Of a stretch of DNA of 64,000 nucleotides, positions 1-8,165 are shown piece after piece (the stretch's first letter is position 1; every line of letters starts with the position of its first letter). Made by a program: the position numbers and the translations under genes. The stretch covers positions 4,785,531-4,849,530 of the forward strand of contig NZ_CP121472.1 of NCBI RefSeq assembly GCF_036208045.1, in the 5' to 3' direction. The notes under the pieces were generated by a model. It did not search any database. It had not been told where the DNA came from and saw nothing but the letters and a program-made list of their open reading frames with translations. The stretch is from Thiorhodovibrio winogradskyi. GTDB lineage: Bacteria; Pseudomonadota; Gammaproteobacteria; Chromatiales; Chromatiaceae.

Positions 1-107
1 GGTTTTCGGGGGCACCGGAATGACCGGAACCATGAGCCTTCGCGCGAGCCGCGTGCGGAAAGATGGATCTCAGTGCGCCGGACCAGGATACTGAACGGAG
101 ATTTTGC

Positions 108-1172
108 ATGACAGCGACTCAAACACCAAGGGCCAGCGCTCCGGCATCCCAAGCCGCCGCTGTGGCTGCAACGGCGCCAGCAGCAGCACCGGCGGCGGCC
201 GTGGCCAAGACCGCCGCCGCCTTCGCCGAACTGCGCACCCAACTCTCCGCGCGCATCGTCGGACAAGAGGCGCTGATCGAGCGACTGCTAATCGCCTTGC
301 TCGCCTCCGGGCATCTACTGGTGGAGGGCGCGCCTGGTCTGGCCAAGACATCGGCCATTCAGGCGCTGGCCGCGCGCATTGAGGGCAATTTTCAACGCGT
401 GCAGTTCACCCCCGATCTGCTCCCGGGCGATCTCACCGGCACTGACATCTACCGTCCGGAAACCGGCGAGTTTCAGTTCCAGCCCGGGCCGCTGTTTCAC
501 AACCTGGTGCTGGCCGATGAAGTCAACCGCGCACCGGCCAAGGTGCAGTCGGCCCTGCTTGAGGCCATGGGCGAGCGCCAGATCACCGTCGGCGGGCGCA
601 CCTATCGCCTGGCCGAACCTTTTCTGGTCATGGCGACCCAAAACCCCATCGAGCAGGAAGGCACCTATCCGCTGCCCGAGGCGCAGCTGGATCGCTTTCT
701 GATGCATGTGCGGGTGGATTACCCGGACCCGCGTGCCGAGCGCCAGATTCTAGCCATCGCCCGCGCCGAAATGCGCGGGCGCGCCCATGGCGAACCGCCA
801 CCGGCGACCCTGGTCAGCCAGGCGCAGGTGTTGGCCGCGCGCGATCAGGCCATGGATCTGCACATGGCTGAGAACCTGGAAGAGTATCTGGTGCAACTGG
901 TGCTGGCCACCCGCGACCCCGCCCCCTACGACAGCGACCTGGCGCGCCTGGTGGACTATGGTGCCAGCCCGCGCGCCACCATCGCGCTGGATCGCTGCGC
1001 CCGCGCCCGCGCCTGGCTGCGCGGGGCCGATTTTGTCACGCCCGAGGACATACACGCCGTGGTCTTCGATGTGATGCGCCACCGGGTGCTGATGAGCTAC
1101 GCCGCCGAAGCCGAGGGCATGACCGTGGATCGCTTCGTGGCGGAACTGATCAAGCGTGTGCCTTTGATTTGA
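108..1172 (+). CDS. MoxR-family AAA+ ATPase
   Basis: MoxR proteins are cytoplasmic AAA+ ATPases thought to act as chaperones for VWA-domain proteins encoded next to them. The 354-residue product has a Walker A motif GAPGLAKT (about residues 74-81), a Walker B-like LVLADE (about 133-138) and the family signature ATQNPIEQEGTYPLPEAQLDRF region. The N-terminal 40 residues are Ala/Pro rich and of low complexity. The ATG at 108 is preferred over an in-frame start at 63 because GGAG lies 8 bases upstream. It heads an operon with DUF58, DUF4381 and VWA genes, the standard MoxR/Bat order. Family assignment is secure; the specific client is not known. Confidence 0.95.
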   Translation: MTATQTPRASAPASQAAAVAATAPAAAPAAAVAKTAAAFAELRTQLSARIVGQEALIERLLIALLASGHLLVEGAPGLAKTSAIQALAARIEGNFQRVQFTPDLLPGDLTGTDIYRPETGEFQFQPGPLFHNLVLADEVNRAPAKVQSALLEAMGERQITVGGRTYRLAEPFLVMATQNPIEQEGTYPLPEAQLDRFLMHVRVDYPDPRAERQILAIARAEMRGRAHGEPPPATLVSQAQVLAARDQAMDLHMAENLEEYLVQLVLATRDPAPYDSDLARLVDYGASPRATIALDRCARARAWLRGADFVTPEDIHAVVFDVMRHRVLMSYAAEAEGMTVDRFVAELIKRVPLI

Positions 1173-1180
1173 GCGGCTCC

Positions 1181-2191
1181 ATGACAACAATCGCCCCCGA
1201 TGCCGACTGGCGTGTCGATGCCGGCGATCTGATCGCCCAGCGCGCACTGGCGAGCCGCCTGAGCCAGCAGCCCCGGCATCGCACCCGCTCCGTTCTTACC
1301 GGCCAGCATCGCTCGCGCCTGCGCGGACGTGGCATGGACTATCGCGAATCGCGTCATTATCAGGCTGGCGATGACATTCGCAACATGGACTGGCGCATCA
1401 CCGCCCGCGCTGGCCATGCTCATGTCAAGGTGTTTGACGAGGAGCGCGAGCGCCCGGTCATGGTGGTCGCCGACTTCGGCCCCAGCATGTTCTTCGCCAG
1501 TCGCGGCGCTTTCAAGTCGGTCATGGCCGCGCGCCTGGCGGCCCTCATCGGCTGGGCAGCGGTGCAGCACGGAGATCGCATCGGCGCTTTCCTGGTTCCC
1601 ACGCTCCAGCGTGGGAACCCGCCTCAGCACGGCGGCCCGATCGAACTGCAACCCAGCGGTGGTCGGCGCGGTCAGATGCGACTGATTCGCGCCCTGGTCG
1701 CCACCGGCGATCCGGAGCCGGGACTGGCCGCCAGTGCCGATGCTGGCAACCTCAACCTGGCACTGGCACGCCTGCGCCAGGTGATACGCCCCGGCACCCT
1801 GGTCTGGCTGTTGTCGGACTTCGCCGGCGCCGATGACGAGACCGAACGTCATCTCAGCCAACTGGCCAGGCACAACAGCCTGCTGGCCATCGAGATTCTC
1901 GACGCCCTCGAACTGGCGCCTCCACCGCCAGGGCGTTACCGCATTAGCGACGGCCGGCGCGGCGGCTTGCTCGATACGCTAAGCGGGCGTCGGCGCGCGG
2001 ATTATCAGCAAGCCTTGGAGGCCCATCGTGCCCAGGCGCGCGCCCACATCGAGCGCCGTGGCATCCCCTGTGAGCGCTGCCTGACCCAGGATGATCCGGC
2101 GCTCGTGCTCGGGCGCGCCCTATCCCTGGCGGCGCGACGCCCGCCAGTGCGCCAGCCGCGGGGCCTGACCCAAAGCGGGGCAATGCCATGA
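1181..2191 (+). CDS. DUF58 domain-containing protein
   Basis: DUF58 proteins accompany MoxR ATPases and carry a VWA-like fold; their biochemical role is unsettled. The 336-residue product contains the family hallmark RESRHYQAGDDIRNMDWR (about residues 55-72), followed by a VWA-like core. It starts 8 bases after the moxR stop; a TTG at 1169 overlapping that stop is an alternative. Its stop overlaps the next start (ATGA at 2188). A perfect palindrome at 1594-1619 sits in frame and adds about ten residues, VPTLQRGNPP, between two core strands. This looks like a REP-type insertion tolerated by the protein. Family certain, effect of the insertion unknown. Confidence 0.92.
   Translation: MTTIAPDADWRVDAGDLIAQRALASRLSQQPRHRTRSVLTGQHRSRLRGRGMDYRESRHYQAGDDIRNMDWRITARAGHAHVKVFDEERERPVMVVADFGPSMFFASRGAFKSVMAARLAALIGWAAVQHGDRIGAFLVPTLQRGNPPQHGGPIELQPSGGRRGQMRLIRALVATGDPEPGLAASADAGNLNLALARLRQVIRPGTLVWLLSDFAGADDETERHLSQLARHNSLLAIEILDALELAPPPPGRYRISDGRRGGLLDTLSGRRRADYQQALEAHRAQARAHIERRGIPCERCLTQDDPALVLGRALSLAARRPPVRQPRGLTQSGAMP
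1594..1619. repeat. REP-like palindrome inside the DUF58 gene
   Basis: Two perfect 12-base arms (GGTTCCCACGCT and its complement) separated by CC. The length keeps the host gene in frame and the hairpin encodes VPTLQRGN. Palindromes of this kind are normally intergenic, so an in-gene copy is unusual. Confidence 0.8.
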
Positions 2192-2658
2192 AGGCCAATC
2201 CCGCCCAGGTCGCCACGCTTGATCTGCGCGACATCCACGAACCCGCGCCGCCATCCCCATGGCCGCCGGCACCGGGCTGGTGGCTGCTCGCGGCCTTGGT
2301 GCTGGCGCTGCTCATTTGGCTCGGCCTTTTGGGCTGGCGCGCCTGGCGACGCCAGCGCCTGCGCCAGCGGGTGCTGCGCGAACTGGCCGCGCTGCCAGCC
2401 ACCGATGACTGCGCGGCACTGATCGCCGGCGTCTCGGCGCTGCTCAAGCGTGTCGCCCTGCGCCAGTTTGCCCGCGACCAGGTGGCTGAACTGACCGGCA
2501 CGGCCTGGCTGGAGTTTCTCGATCAAACCGGTGGCAAGGGGCAATTCACCCAAGGTCCAGGACAGGCGCTGAAACAGGGCCCCTACGCCCCGGACCCCGA
2601 CTGCGACGCCCCGGCACTGCGCGCCCTCGCCCGCACCTGGCTGACAAAAAACCTCTAA
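2188..2658 (+). CDS. DUF4381 domain-containing membrane protein
   Basis: A 156-residue protein with one strong transmembrane segment (about residues 30-51, WWLLAALVLALLIWLGLL) after a short Pro-rich N-terminus, then a basic cytoplasmic stretch (WRRQRLRQRVLREL) and a helical C-terminal domain. This architecture and its place between DUF58 and VWA genes match DUF4381, a small anchor subunit of MoxR/Bat operons. The start overlaps the upstream stop by four bases, so translation is probably coupled. Function beyond membership of the MoxR system is not established. Confidence 0.85.
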   Translation: MKANPAQVATLDLRDIHEPAPPSPWPPAPGWWLLAALVLALLIWLGLLGWRAWRRQRLRQRVLRELAALPATDDCAALIAGVSALLKRVALRQFARDQVAELTGTAWLEFLDQTGGKGQFTQGPGQALKQGPYAPDPDCDAPALRALARTWLTKNL

Positions 2659-2659
2659 C

Positions 2660-2693
<34 letters not shown>

Positions 2694-2698
2694 AAACA

Positions 2699-3688
2699 AT
2701 GACCTTCAGCTTCGCCCACTGGTGGGCCTTTCTCGCCCTGCCGCTGCCCCTGCTGGCCTATCTGGCGCTGCCGCGCGCGCCAGCGCTGGAAGGCGCGGCG
2801 CTGCGCGTGCCCTTCTACGCACTGGCCATGCGCGGCGCCGCGACCCAGGGCGGTCGACCAGCCGGGCTGATGCTGTTAGTGGCGCTGCTGGTCTGGCTAC
2901 TCTTGGTCACCGCCGCCGCGCGCCCGCAATGGATCGGCGAGCCCCTGCCGCTGCCGGTCGCCGGGCGCGACCTGATGCTCGCGGTGGACATCTCCGGCTC
3001 CATGGTGGAAGAGGACATGGTGATAGGCGCGCGGGTGACGGATCGCCTCACCGCGGTCAAGGCCGTGGCCGGGGACTTTATCGAACGTCGCGTGGGAGAT
3101 CGCATCGGGCTGATTTTGTTCGGCCAGCAGGCTTATCCGCAGGCACCGCTCACTTTCGACCGCGAAACCGTGCGCACCCTGCTGTTTGAGTCCGCCATCG
3201 GCCTGGCTGGCCGCGAGACCGCCATGGGCGATGCCATCGGCCTCGCGGTCAAGCGACTGCGCGACCAGTCCGTCGACGAGCGAGTGCTGATCCTGCTCAC
3301 CGATGGTGCCAACACCGCCGGTGCCATCGCGCCAGACAAAGCCGCCGAGCTGGCCGCCGATGCGGGCGTGCGCATCCATACCATCGGCATCGGCGCCGAT
3401 CCGCGCGGTCCCTTTGGCATGTCGCTCGGGCGCAACCCGCTTGATGAGCGCACCCTCAAGGTCATTGCCAAGCAAACCGGCGGGCGCTATTTTCGCGCCC
3501 GCGACCTGCGCGAGTTGCAATCCATCTACGCCCTGCTCGATGAACTCGAGCCAGTGGAAACCGAGGAGGAAGGCTTTCGCCCGGTCAGGGAACTCTTCGC
3601 CTGGCCGCTCGGCCTGGCGCTGGTATTGAGCGCACTCGCCGCTACCGCGAGGCTTGTGGGGGCGAATGTATTCCCCCATGCCAGTTGA
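2699..3688 (+). CDS. VWA domain-containing protein (BatA-like)
   Basis: A 329-residue inner-membrane protein: N-terminal helices (about residues 8-25 and 55-72), a periplasmic VWA domain with MIDAS motif DISGS (residues 97-101) and LLTDGANTAG, and a C-terminal membrane helix (LFAWPLGLALVLSALAATARL). This is the BatA type found after MoxR/DUF58/DUF4381. The extreme C-terminus (VGANVFPHAS) is encoded by a short inverted-repeat-like stretch, suggesting that a repeat replaced the native end. The usual second VWA, TPR and BatD genes are absent downstream, so the operon appears truncated. Confidence 0.9.
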   Translation: MTFSFAHWWAFLALPLPLLAYLALPRAPALEGAALRVPFYALAMRGAATQGGRPAGLMLLVALLVWLLLVTAAARPQWIGEPLPLPVAGRDLMLAVDISGSMVEEDMVIGARVTDRLTAVKAVAGDFIERRVGDRIGLILFGQQAYPQAPLTFDRETVRTLLFESAIGLAGRETAMGDAIGLAVKRLRDQSVDERVLILLTDGANTAGAIAPDKAAELAADAGVRIHTIGIGADPRGPFGMSLGRNPLDERTLKVIAKQTGGRYFRARDLRELQSIYALLDELEPVETEEEGFRPVRELFAWPLGLALVLSALAATARLVGANVFPHAS

Positions 3689-3848
3689 CGGCCTTGATCA
3701 TAACCCGGGCCAGTCGCCTCGCTGAGATTTGTGGGAGTTGATCGCCTCAATCGCTTCGCGTCCGCGTTTGGGCCAGCGTTTTGGAACGGAGGAACTTTAG
3801 CGTGATCTACCCGCCGGCGCAGACATGGATCCAATACGTGGATTTCTG

Positions 3849-3950
3849 ATGTATCTGTTAGACACGCATGTGCTTTCTGAGCTTCGTAACTTATCTATGA
3901 AGCCTAGGCCAACGAGCGCCGCCTTGCCAACTCGGTCACGCCATCTCAGC
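3849..3950 (+). pseudogene. VapC-type PIN toxin, N-terminal fragment
   Basis: The frame opens MYLLDTHVLSELRN, the first strand and first acidic residue of a VapC PIN RNase. PIN similarity then stops and the frame runs into unrelated residues; no second acidic motif or domain end follows. Probably a remnant left by deletion. No partner antitoxin is visible upstream. Confidence 0.5.
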
Positions 3951-4009
3951 CCTTGCGGCCTTCTGGAGCGTGCTCGGCAGGTTGCACCCACCCCGACGAG
4001 CTACAGCTT

Positions 4010-4573
4010 ATGGAAGCAAAACGCTTTCACACTATCGACGACCTAATGGCCTGGCCCAGCGACGAGCGCGTGGAGCTGATTGACGGCGAGATTATTCAGC
4101 GCGCGATGAGTCGTTTTGAGCATGGGCTGGCGCAGTCGGGATTGGTGGAAGAGACAATCCCCTTAAAGCGGCTCGGCGGCCCGGGCGGTTGGTGGATCGT
4201 CCCCGAGATCAGCGTGCGTTACACCGAACACCATTGCCCGAGCCACGACCTCGCTGGGTGGCGCAAAGAGCGGCTGCCGCAGCGCCCGTCTGGCGTCATG
4301 ACCCTTGCGCCGGACTGGGTAGGCGAAATTCTCTCGCCGGGCCATGAGCGCAAGGACACCGTCACGCATTTCCTGCGCTTGCAGCGCGCTGGTGTGCCTT
4401 TCTATTGGATTGTGTCACCCGAAGATCGGGTACTGATCGCCTACGCTTTGGATGCGGGATGCTACCGTGCCATCTTCACCGCCGAAGGCCCGGACGAAAC
4501 GGCGGCCAAGGTGCGCATCCCGCCGTTTGAGACGATTGAGATCGACTTGGGGCTGGTGTTCGGCCGCCTGTAA
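4010..4573 (+). CDS. Uma2 family (DUF820) PD-(D/E)XK endonuclease-like protein
   Basis: A 187-residue protein beginning MEAKRFHTIDDLMAWPSDER, with VELIDGEI near the N-terminus and the core PDWVGEILSP at about residues 101-110, matching the Uma2 pattern PDxxxEILSP of restriction-endonuclease-fold proteins. A start at 3953 would add 19 unrelated residues, so the ATG at 4010 is chosen. Uma2 proteins are common in multi-copy families in phototrophs and their physiological role is unknown. The gene stands alone and looks intact. Confidence 0.85.
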   Translation: MEAKRFHTIDDLMAWPSDERVELIDGEIIQRAMSRFEHGLAQSGLVEETIPLKRLGGPGGWWIVPEISVRYTEHHCPSHDLAGWRKERLPQRPSGVMTLAPDWVGEILSPGHERKDTVTHFLRLQRAGVPFYWIVSPEDRVLIAYALDAGCYRAIFTAEGPDETAAKVRIPPFETIEIDLGLVFGRL

Positions 4574-4922
4574 AAACACAACCGCCATCAGGCTGCCAGC
4601 AAATCCTAGGTTGTGGCACTCCTCAATTGAAGCTCAACGCCCACCCTCCCAATTCAATCCACGAAACACACGAATCGCATTGCCCCGCTCAAGCCGCGTA
4701 TGCTGCCGCCAGCGTCGATCCTCAGCCGCGCGGATCTGATCTTGCGCTGGTGATGCGGGCGGTAAGGGCTGGCGCCGATCCATTGAATGGTGCCAAGCCA
4801 ATCAGCCACGCGCGCCTGGGCCCTCCGGCTATTCAGTATGTCCCCGGCATTCCCTTGGTACTTGCCGCGTGTTGACCGTCAATCTAGACTACGAAAGTAG
4901 TAAAATTTTGAGAGTGAGAGAC
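4574..4922. other. Intergenic stretch without a recognisable gene
   Basis: Short open frames occur here but none has domain similarity or a convincing ribosome-binding site. No clear promoter, terminator or repeat was identified. Confidence 0.5.
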
Positions 4923-5084
4923 ATGGGCATGCCAGTACGTATTGACGAATTCCTCTACGAGGACGCCAGTGAGGACGCGGAAGGCTTCGGGGCCGCTGCG
5001 CAGAAACAGATAGATCGGGTGATCGGTCTTCATGGGCAGCCGAGGTTGGGCGTTTGGGTGTCAGCGATCATGCGGCCAGTGTAG
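4923..5084 (+). pseudogene. Small ORF, possible ParD-like antitoxin remnant
   Basis: The 53-residue frame begins MGMPVRIDEFLYEDASEDAEGF. Its first dozen residues resemble the strand and helix of ParD-like antitoxins (MPVRIDE-LYE-A), but the rest diverges and no toxin gene follows. GAGAGA lies just upstream of the ATG. It may be a real small gene or a decayed antitoxin; evidence is thin. Confidence 0.25.
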
Positions 5085-5285
5085 CCGATACGCCGACGGG
5101 GAGGGAGTGGTTCCAGGCGCGAGCCGCCGGCCATTGCGTAAACGTTCCTCGGAATTGCCCGGCCGTATGGGCGACCTTTCGCATCGTTAAGTCACAATAC
5201 GTACATGGACAATCATTAACGGTGCAGGGTAAGTTCGGTTACGATTCGTCCTACAACAACGCGCTCACCACAACGAACCTCCCGT

Positions 5286-5768
5286 ATGGCTCCAAGACTG
5301 CGCAAATACCTCAAGCTCCTGCAGTGCCCCGCCTGCTGGCCGGCCTTGCTGCAGGGCGTCGCCGCCACCCTGGAGCACGATAGCGCCCTTGGGCGCGAAC
5401 GCTTCGCCGCCGTCATCGACGTCGGCGCCAACAAGGGCCAGTTCGCCACTTATGCCCACCTGCGCTGGCCGCGGGCGCGGCTGATCTGCTTCGAGCCGCT
5501 GCCAGAGCCGCGCGCCACGCTCGCCCGTGTCACTCGTGGTCAGGCCGAGATCCAGGCCTGCGCCCTCGGCGCCGCGCCCGGCGAGGGCGAACTGCACCTC
5601 GCCACCCGCGCCGACTCCTCCTCGCTGCTCGCCTTGGGTGAGCGCCAAAAGACCCTCTTCGGCATGGACGAGGCCGGGGTGTTGCGGGTACCCATTCAGC
5701 GCCTGGACGCCTGCATCAGCGCGCCGCTGGCGCGGGGTCGGCTCCCGCGCGCCGGGAGCCGGTGCTGA
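5286..5768 (+). pseudogene. FkbM-family methyltransferase, N-terminal half (copy 1)
   Basis: The 160-residue frame carries the N-terminal half of an FkbM SAM-dependent methyltransferase: VIDVGANKGQFATYA (SAM-binding motif I, about residues 44-58), ICFEPLPEP and a stretch ending QRLDACI. The catalytic second half (LKxDVEGxExEVLxG) is missing. The frame instead runs through a GC-rich palindromic stretch to a stop that overlaps the start of the DUF2887 gene (TGATG). The same truncated module occurs at 12662 and, inverted, at 34648. A matching C-terminal half lies at 58953-59294. Whether the fragment is expressed is unknown. Confidence 0.8.
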
Positions 5769-6637
5769 TGAAAACCGACCACCCCATCTATCTCTTTCTG
5801 TCCGCCGGTGCCGAGGCGTTTCGGGTGTTGACCGGCGGGATGCGGCTGGAAGGTGCCTATCGTTTCAGCTCCACCACGCTCAAGACGGTGGAACGGCGCA
5901 TCGACGGACTGCTGGAACCCGAGGGGCACGCCGGGCCGGTCTATGTGGTCGAATTCCAGGGGCAAGGCTCGGAGCGGGCCGGTTACAATCTGCTGGCTAA
6001 GATCGGACTCTACGGCGAACAGTGTCCGACGCGGGATGTCATCGGCATCGGCGTGTTTCTTCGCGAGGGCGATGTCCCGGGTTATCCCGGCGGGCTATGC
6101 ACCTCGCCCAACTTGGTACGCATCGTCATCCTGGAGCAGATCCTGCCGGACTGGCTGGCGCGCGAGCCGGAGAATCCCTATCTGGCGGTGTTCGCGCCGC
6201 TGCTGATCGAGGACGAAGCGGAATTGCGCGCCCGCGCCCCGGAGCTTTGGCAAGGGATCCAGACGGCGCCGCTCCCGGCTGATGCGCGCGAGCTGTTATC
6301 GCAAGTCATGGAATTTTGGTTTTTCGAACGCTTTCGCGGCCTGACCGCACAGGAGATCTGGGCTATGTTGAATCTGGTGACCCCCATCCAAGAGACCCGC
6401 GCCTATCAATCCATCTTTGCCGAGGGCAAGGTCGAGGGCGAGGCCAAGGGCGAGGCCAAGGGCGAGACCAAGGGTAAGGCGAACACCCTCAAGCGGCAGA
6501 TCAAACGCCGTTTCGGTCGTCTGTCCACCGCGGCCGAGCAGCGCATCGACGCGGCGGCGGTCACGCAGCTCGATGTCTGGCTCGATGACATCCTCGACAC
6601 CGACAGCGTGGACAGCCTGCTCGGGAAGGAGCTCTAG
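5768..6637 (+). CDS. DUF2887 / Rpn-type PD-(D/E)XK nuclease family protein
   Basis: A 289-residue protein starting MKTDHPIYLFLS, with nuclease-core residues D46 (RIDGLLEP) and E62-x-Q64 (VEFQGQ) typical of DUF2887, a relative of the Rpn recombination-promoting nucleases. The C-terminus has a Lys/Glu/Gly repeat (EGEAKGEAKGETKGKA) and a DUF4351-like tail with FGRLS. Its ATG overlaps the stop of the FkbM fragment, suggesting coupled translation. This is the complete copy in array A; 13144 is truncated by an IS66-like element and 33791 is an inverted complete copy. A DNA-cleaving role is inferred from family work on Rpn proteins. Confidence 0.85.
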   Translation: MKTDHPIYLFLSAGAEAFRVLTGGMRLEGAYRFSSTTLKTVERRIDGLLEPEGHAGPVYVVEFQGQGSERAGYNLLAKIGLYGEQCPTRDVIGIGVFLREGDVPGYPGGLCTSPNLVRIVILEQILPDWLAREPENPYLAVFAPLLIEDEAELRARAPELWQGIQTAPLPADARELLSQVMEFWFFERFRGLTAQEIWAMLNLVTPIQETRAYQSIFAEGKVEGEAKGEAKGETKGKANTLKRQIKRRFGRLSTAAEQRIDAAAVTQLDVWLDDILDTDSVDSLLGKEL

Positions 6638-6915
6638 GTGCCAGCACAGCCACTGACCATTGTTGTTGAGTCCGGCACCCATGTCGGATGGGTAGAGCGC
6701 CGTGAAACCCGCCAAACCCAGGTGCCAAGTCATCAGGAATCGCCCCCGCCGCGACGCCAGCGCCTGCGCTGATCGGTTGAGCCTGTTCAGCAACGCGAGA
6801 AACAGGTGAATTGTGAACAGTCCCTGCTCTCCTAAGCCAAGCCTGTCCAAGCGAGTCCGCTCGCGCAACGCCTAATGACTACCGAAAATTAATTCCACCC
6901 TGGCCCCTATTGATG
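6638..6915. other. Repeat-associated remnant between DUF2887 and the intron piece
   Basis: No intact gene. On the minus strand a frame reads LFTIHLFLALLNRLNRS and MTWHLGLAGFTALYPSD, which looks like a protein remnant, possibly of a transposase, but I do not recognise the family. A closely similar stretch lies at 33600-33790 in inverted orientation. A motif around AATAGGGGCCAGGGTGG (complement near 6895-6912) recurs near 31483. Confidence 0.4.
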
Positions 6916-7187
6916 CCCCGGGGAGTCTCCATGCCACTGACCATGACGCGACATCCGTGTTGCCTGCCGGGGGGCCAAACCCGTCGGCACTCTCCAACGT
7001 AATTTTCGGGGCTCTACACCTTCAGGGGCGGCTTCACCCGCTACTTTTGCACCTCGCCTGTTTTCATGCCTACGCATCGTCGCGTCAGTTACCCTTCGCG
7101 CCGCAAGGCTTGATACCGGGCTCGCAGCTCACGATGACCCAGGCGGGACTCTCACCCGCTAGAACACGCGTCCTTGCCAGGCCGCAC
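6916..7187 (-). mobile_element. Group II intron-like 5' fragment
   Basis: Read on the minus strand from 7187 this begins GTGCG, the conserved group II intron 5' end, followed by a stem-rich domain-I-like sequence nearly identical to 32736 onward. Similarity ends at CCCCGGGG near 6916, so only about 270 bases remain. No reverse transcriptase is encoded. The intron identity is inferred from the 5' end and general pattern. Confidence 0.5.
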
Positions 7188-8165
7188 TGGCCCCTATTAC
7201 CTCTGAGTCGATGGTGATGCGCGGCCGGAGCCCCGGTGCGGGCGCTGGGCGGGCGTGATGCAGCGGATTGATGAAGAAACTTCCCGTTATTCAGTATATG
7301 TACCCGGAATTTCGTTATGTGTCCCGTCCGTCCGGTCGTTTCTAATCCGCCTGATCGCGCAGTTGTGCCTTGAGGCGCTCGATTTCGGCCAGGGCCGATT
7401 CTTTCGCGATCCGCTCCTGCTCGGCGAACCGCTGCGCTTGCTCTTTGGCCGCCCGCTCCTGCTCTTTTGCCGCCCGCTCCTGCTCTTTTGCCGCTCGCTC
7501 CTGCTCTTTTGCCGCTCGCTCCTGCCGCGCCTCGACCTGCAAGGCGTCGAGATGGCGCTGGATACTGATCTGCTGACGCAGGTAATTCTGCCGCGCCTGA
7601 TAAGCGTGGTAGGCGCGTTCTTTCTCGGAGAAGGCTTTTAGGGTGCTCATGGCTTGGTGCATCTCTTGGGTATGCATCCACTCGGGCAGATGCGATTCGT
7701 CGAGGCGGGGCGCTTCGATGAAGAACTTCAGCCAGCGCTCCAGTTCGGTGACCACGGTCTCGGCGGCGAATTTGCTCAGTTCCAACAGGTAGAGACCGCC
7801 GTGGTCGAGCAGTTCCCGGCCCTGGTCATCGCGCAGCCGAAAGCGGTGAAACCATTCGCACAGGCCGGAACGCAGGGTCTGTCCCAGCAGCCAGATGGCG
7901 TAAGTCGGGCGGAGATGCTCATAGGGTTCGCCGTCCTGTAACTGGGCGCTGTAGAGATCGGCCCAGCCATAGAGCATGCGCGCGGGCAGTTCGGGGAGAT
8001 TGAGCAGTTGCAGTTCGATCTGATAGAGCCGCCCGGCCTGGCAGGGCGAAACCGTGCTAGCCCTAATTGACAAGCCGTAGAAGTATTTACCCTCGATTCT
8101 GGACATTTCCGTCCGACTCGTTCAAACTGCCTGCCTATGTTGATTGACGAGGCAGCCCCCTGAAC

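Noticed and set aside
70-351. Minus-strand open frame opposite moxR
   Set aside because: Arg/Pro-rich shadow of a GC-rich coding region; moxR has clear AAA+ motifs on the plus strand.
7430-7530. 21-bp repeats in Rpn genes as a CRISPR or minisatellite origin
   Set aside because: They are in-frame coiled-coil heptads in six paralogous genes.
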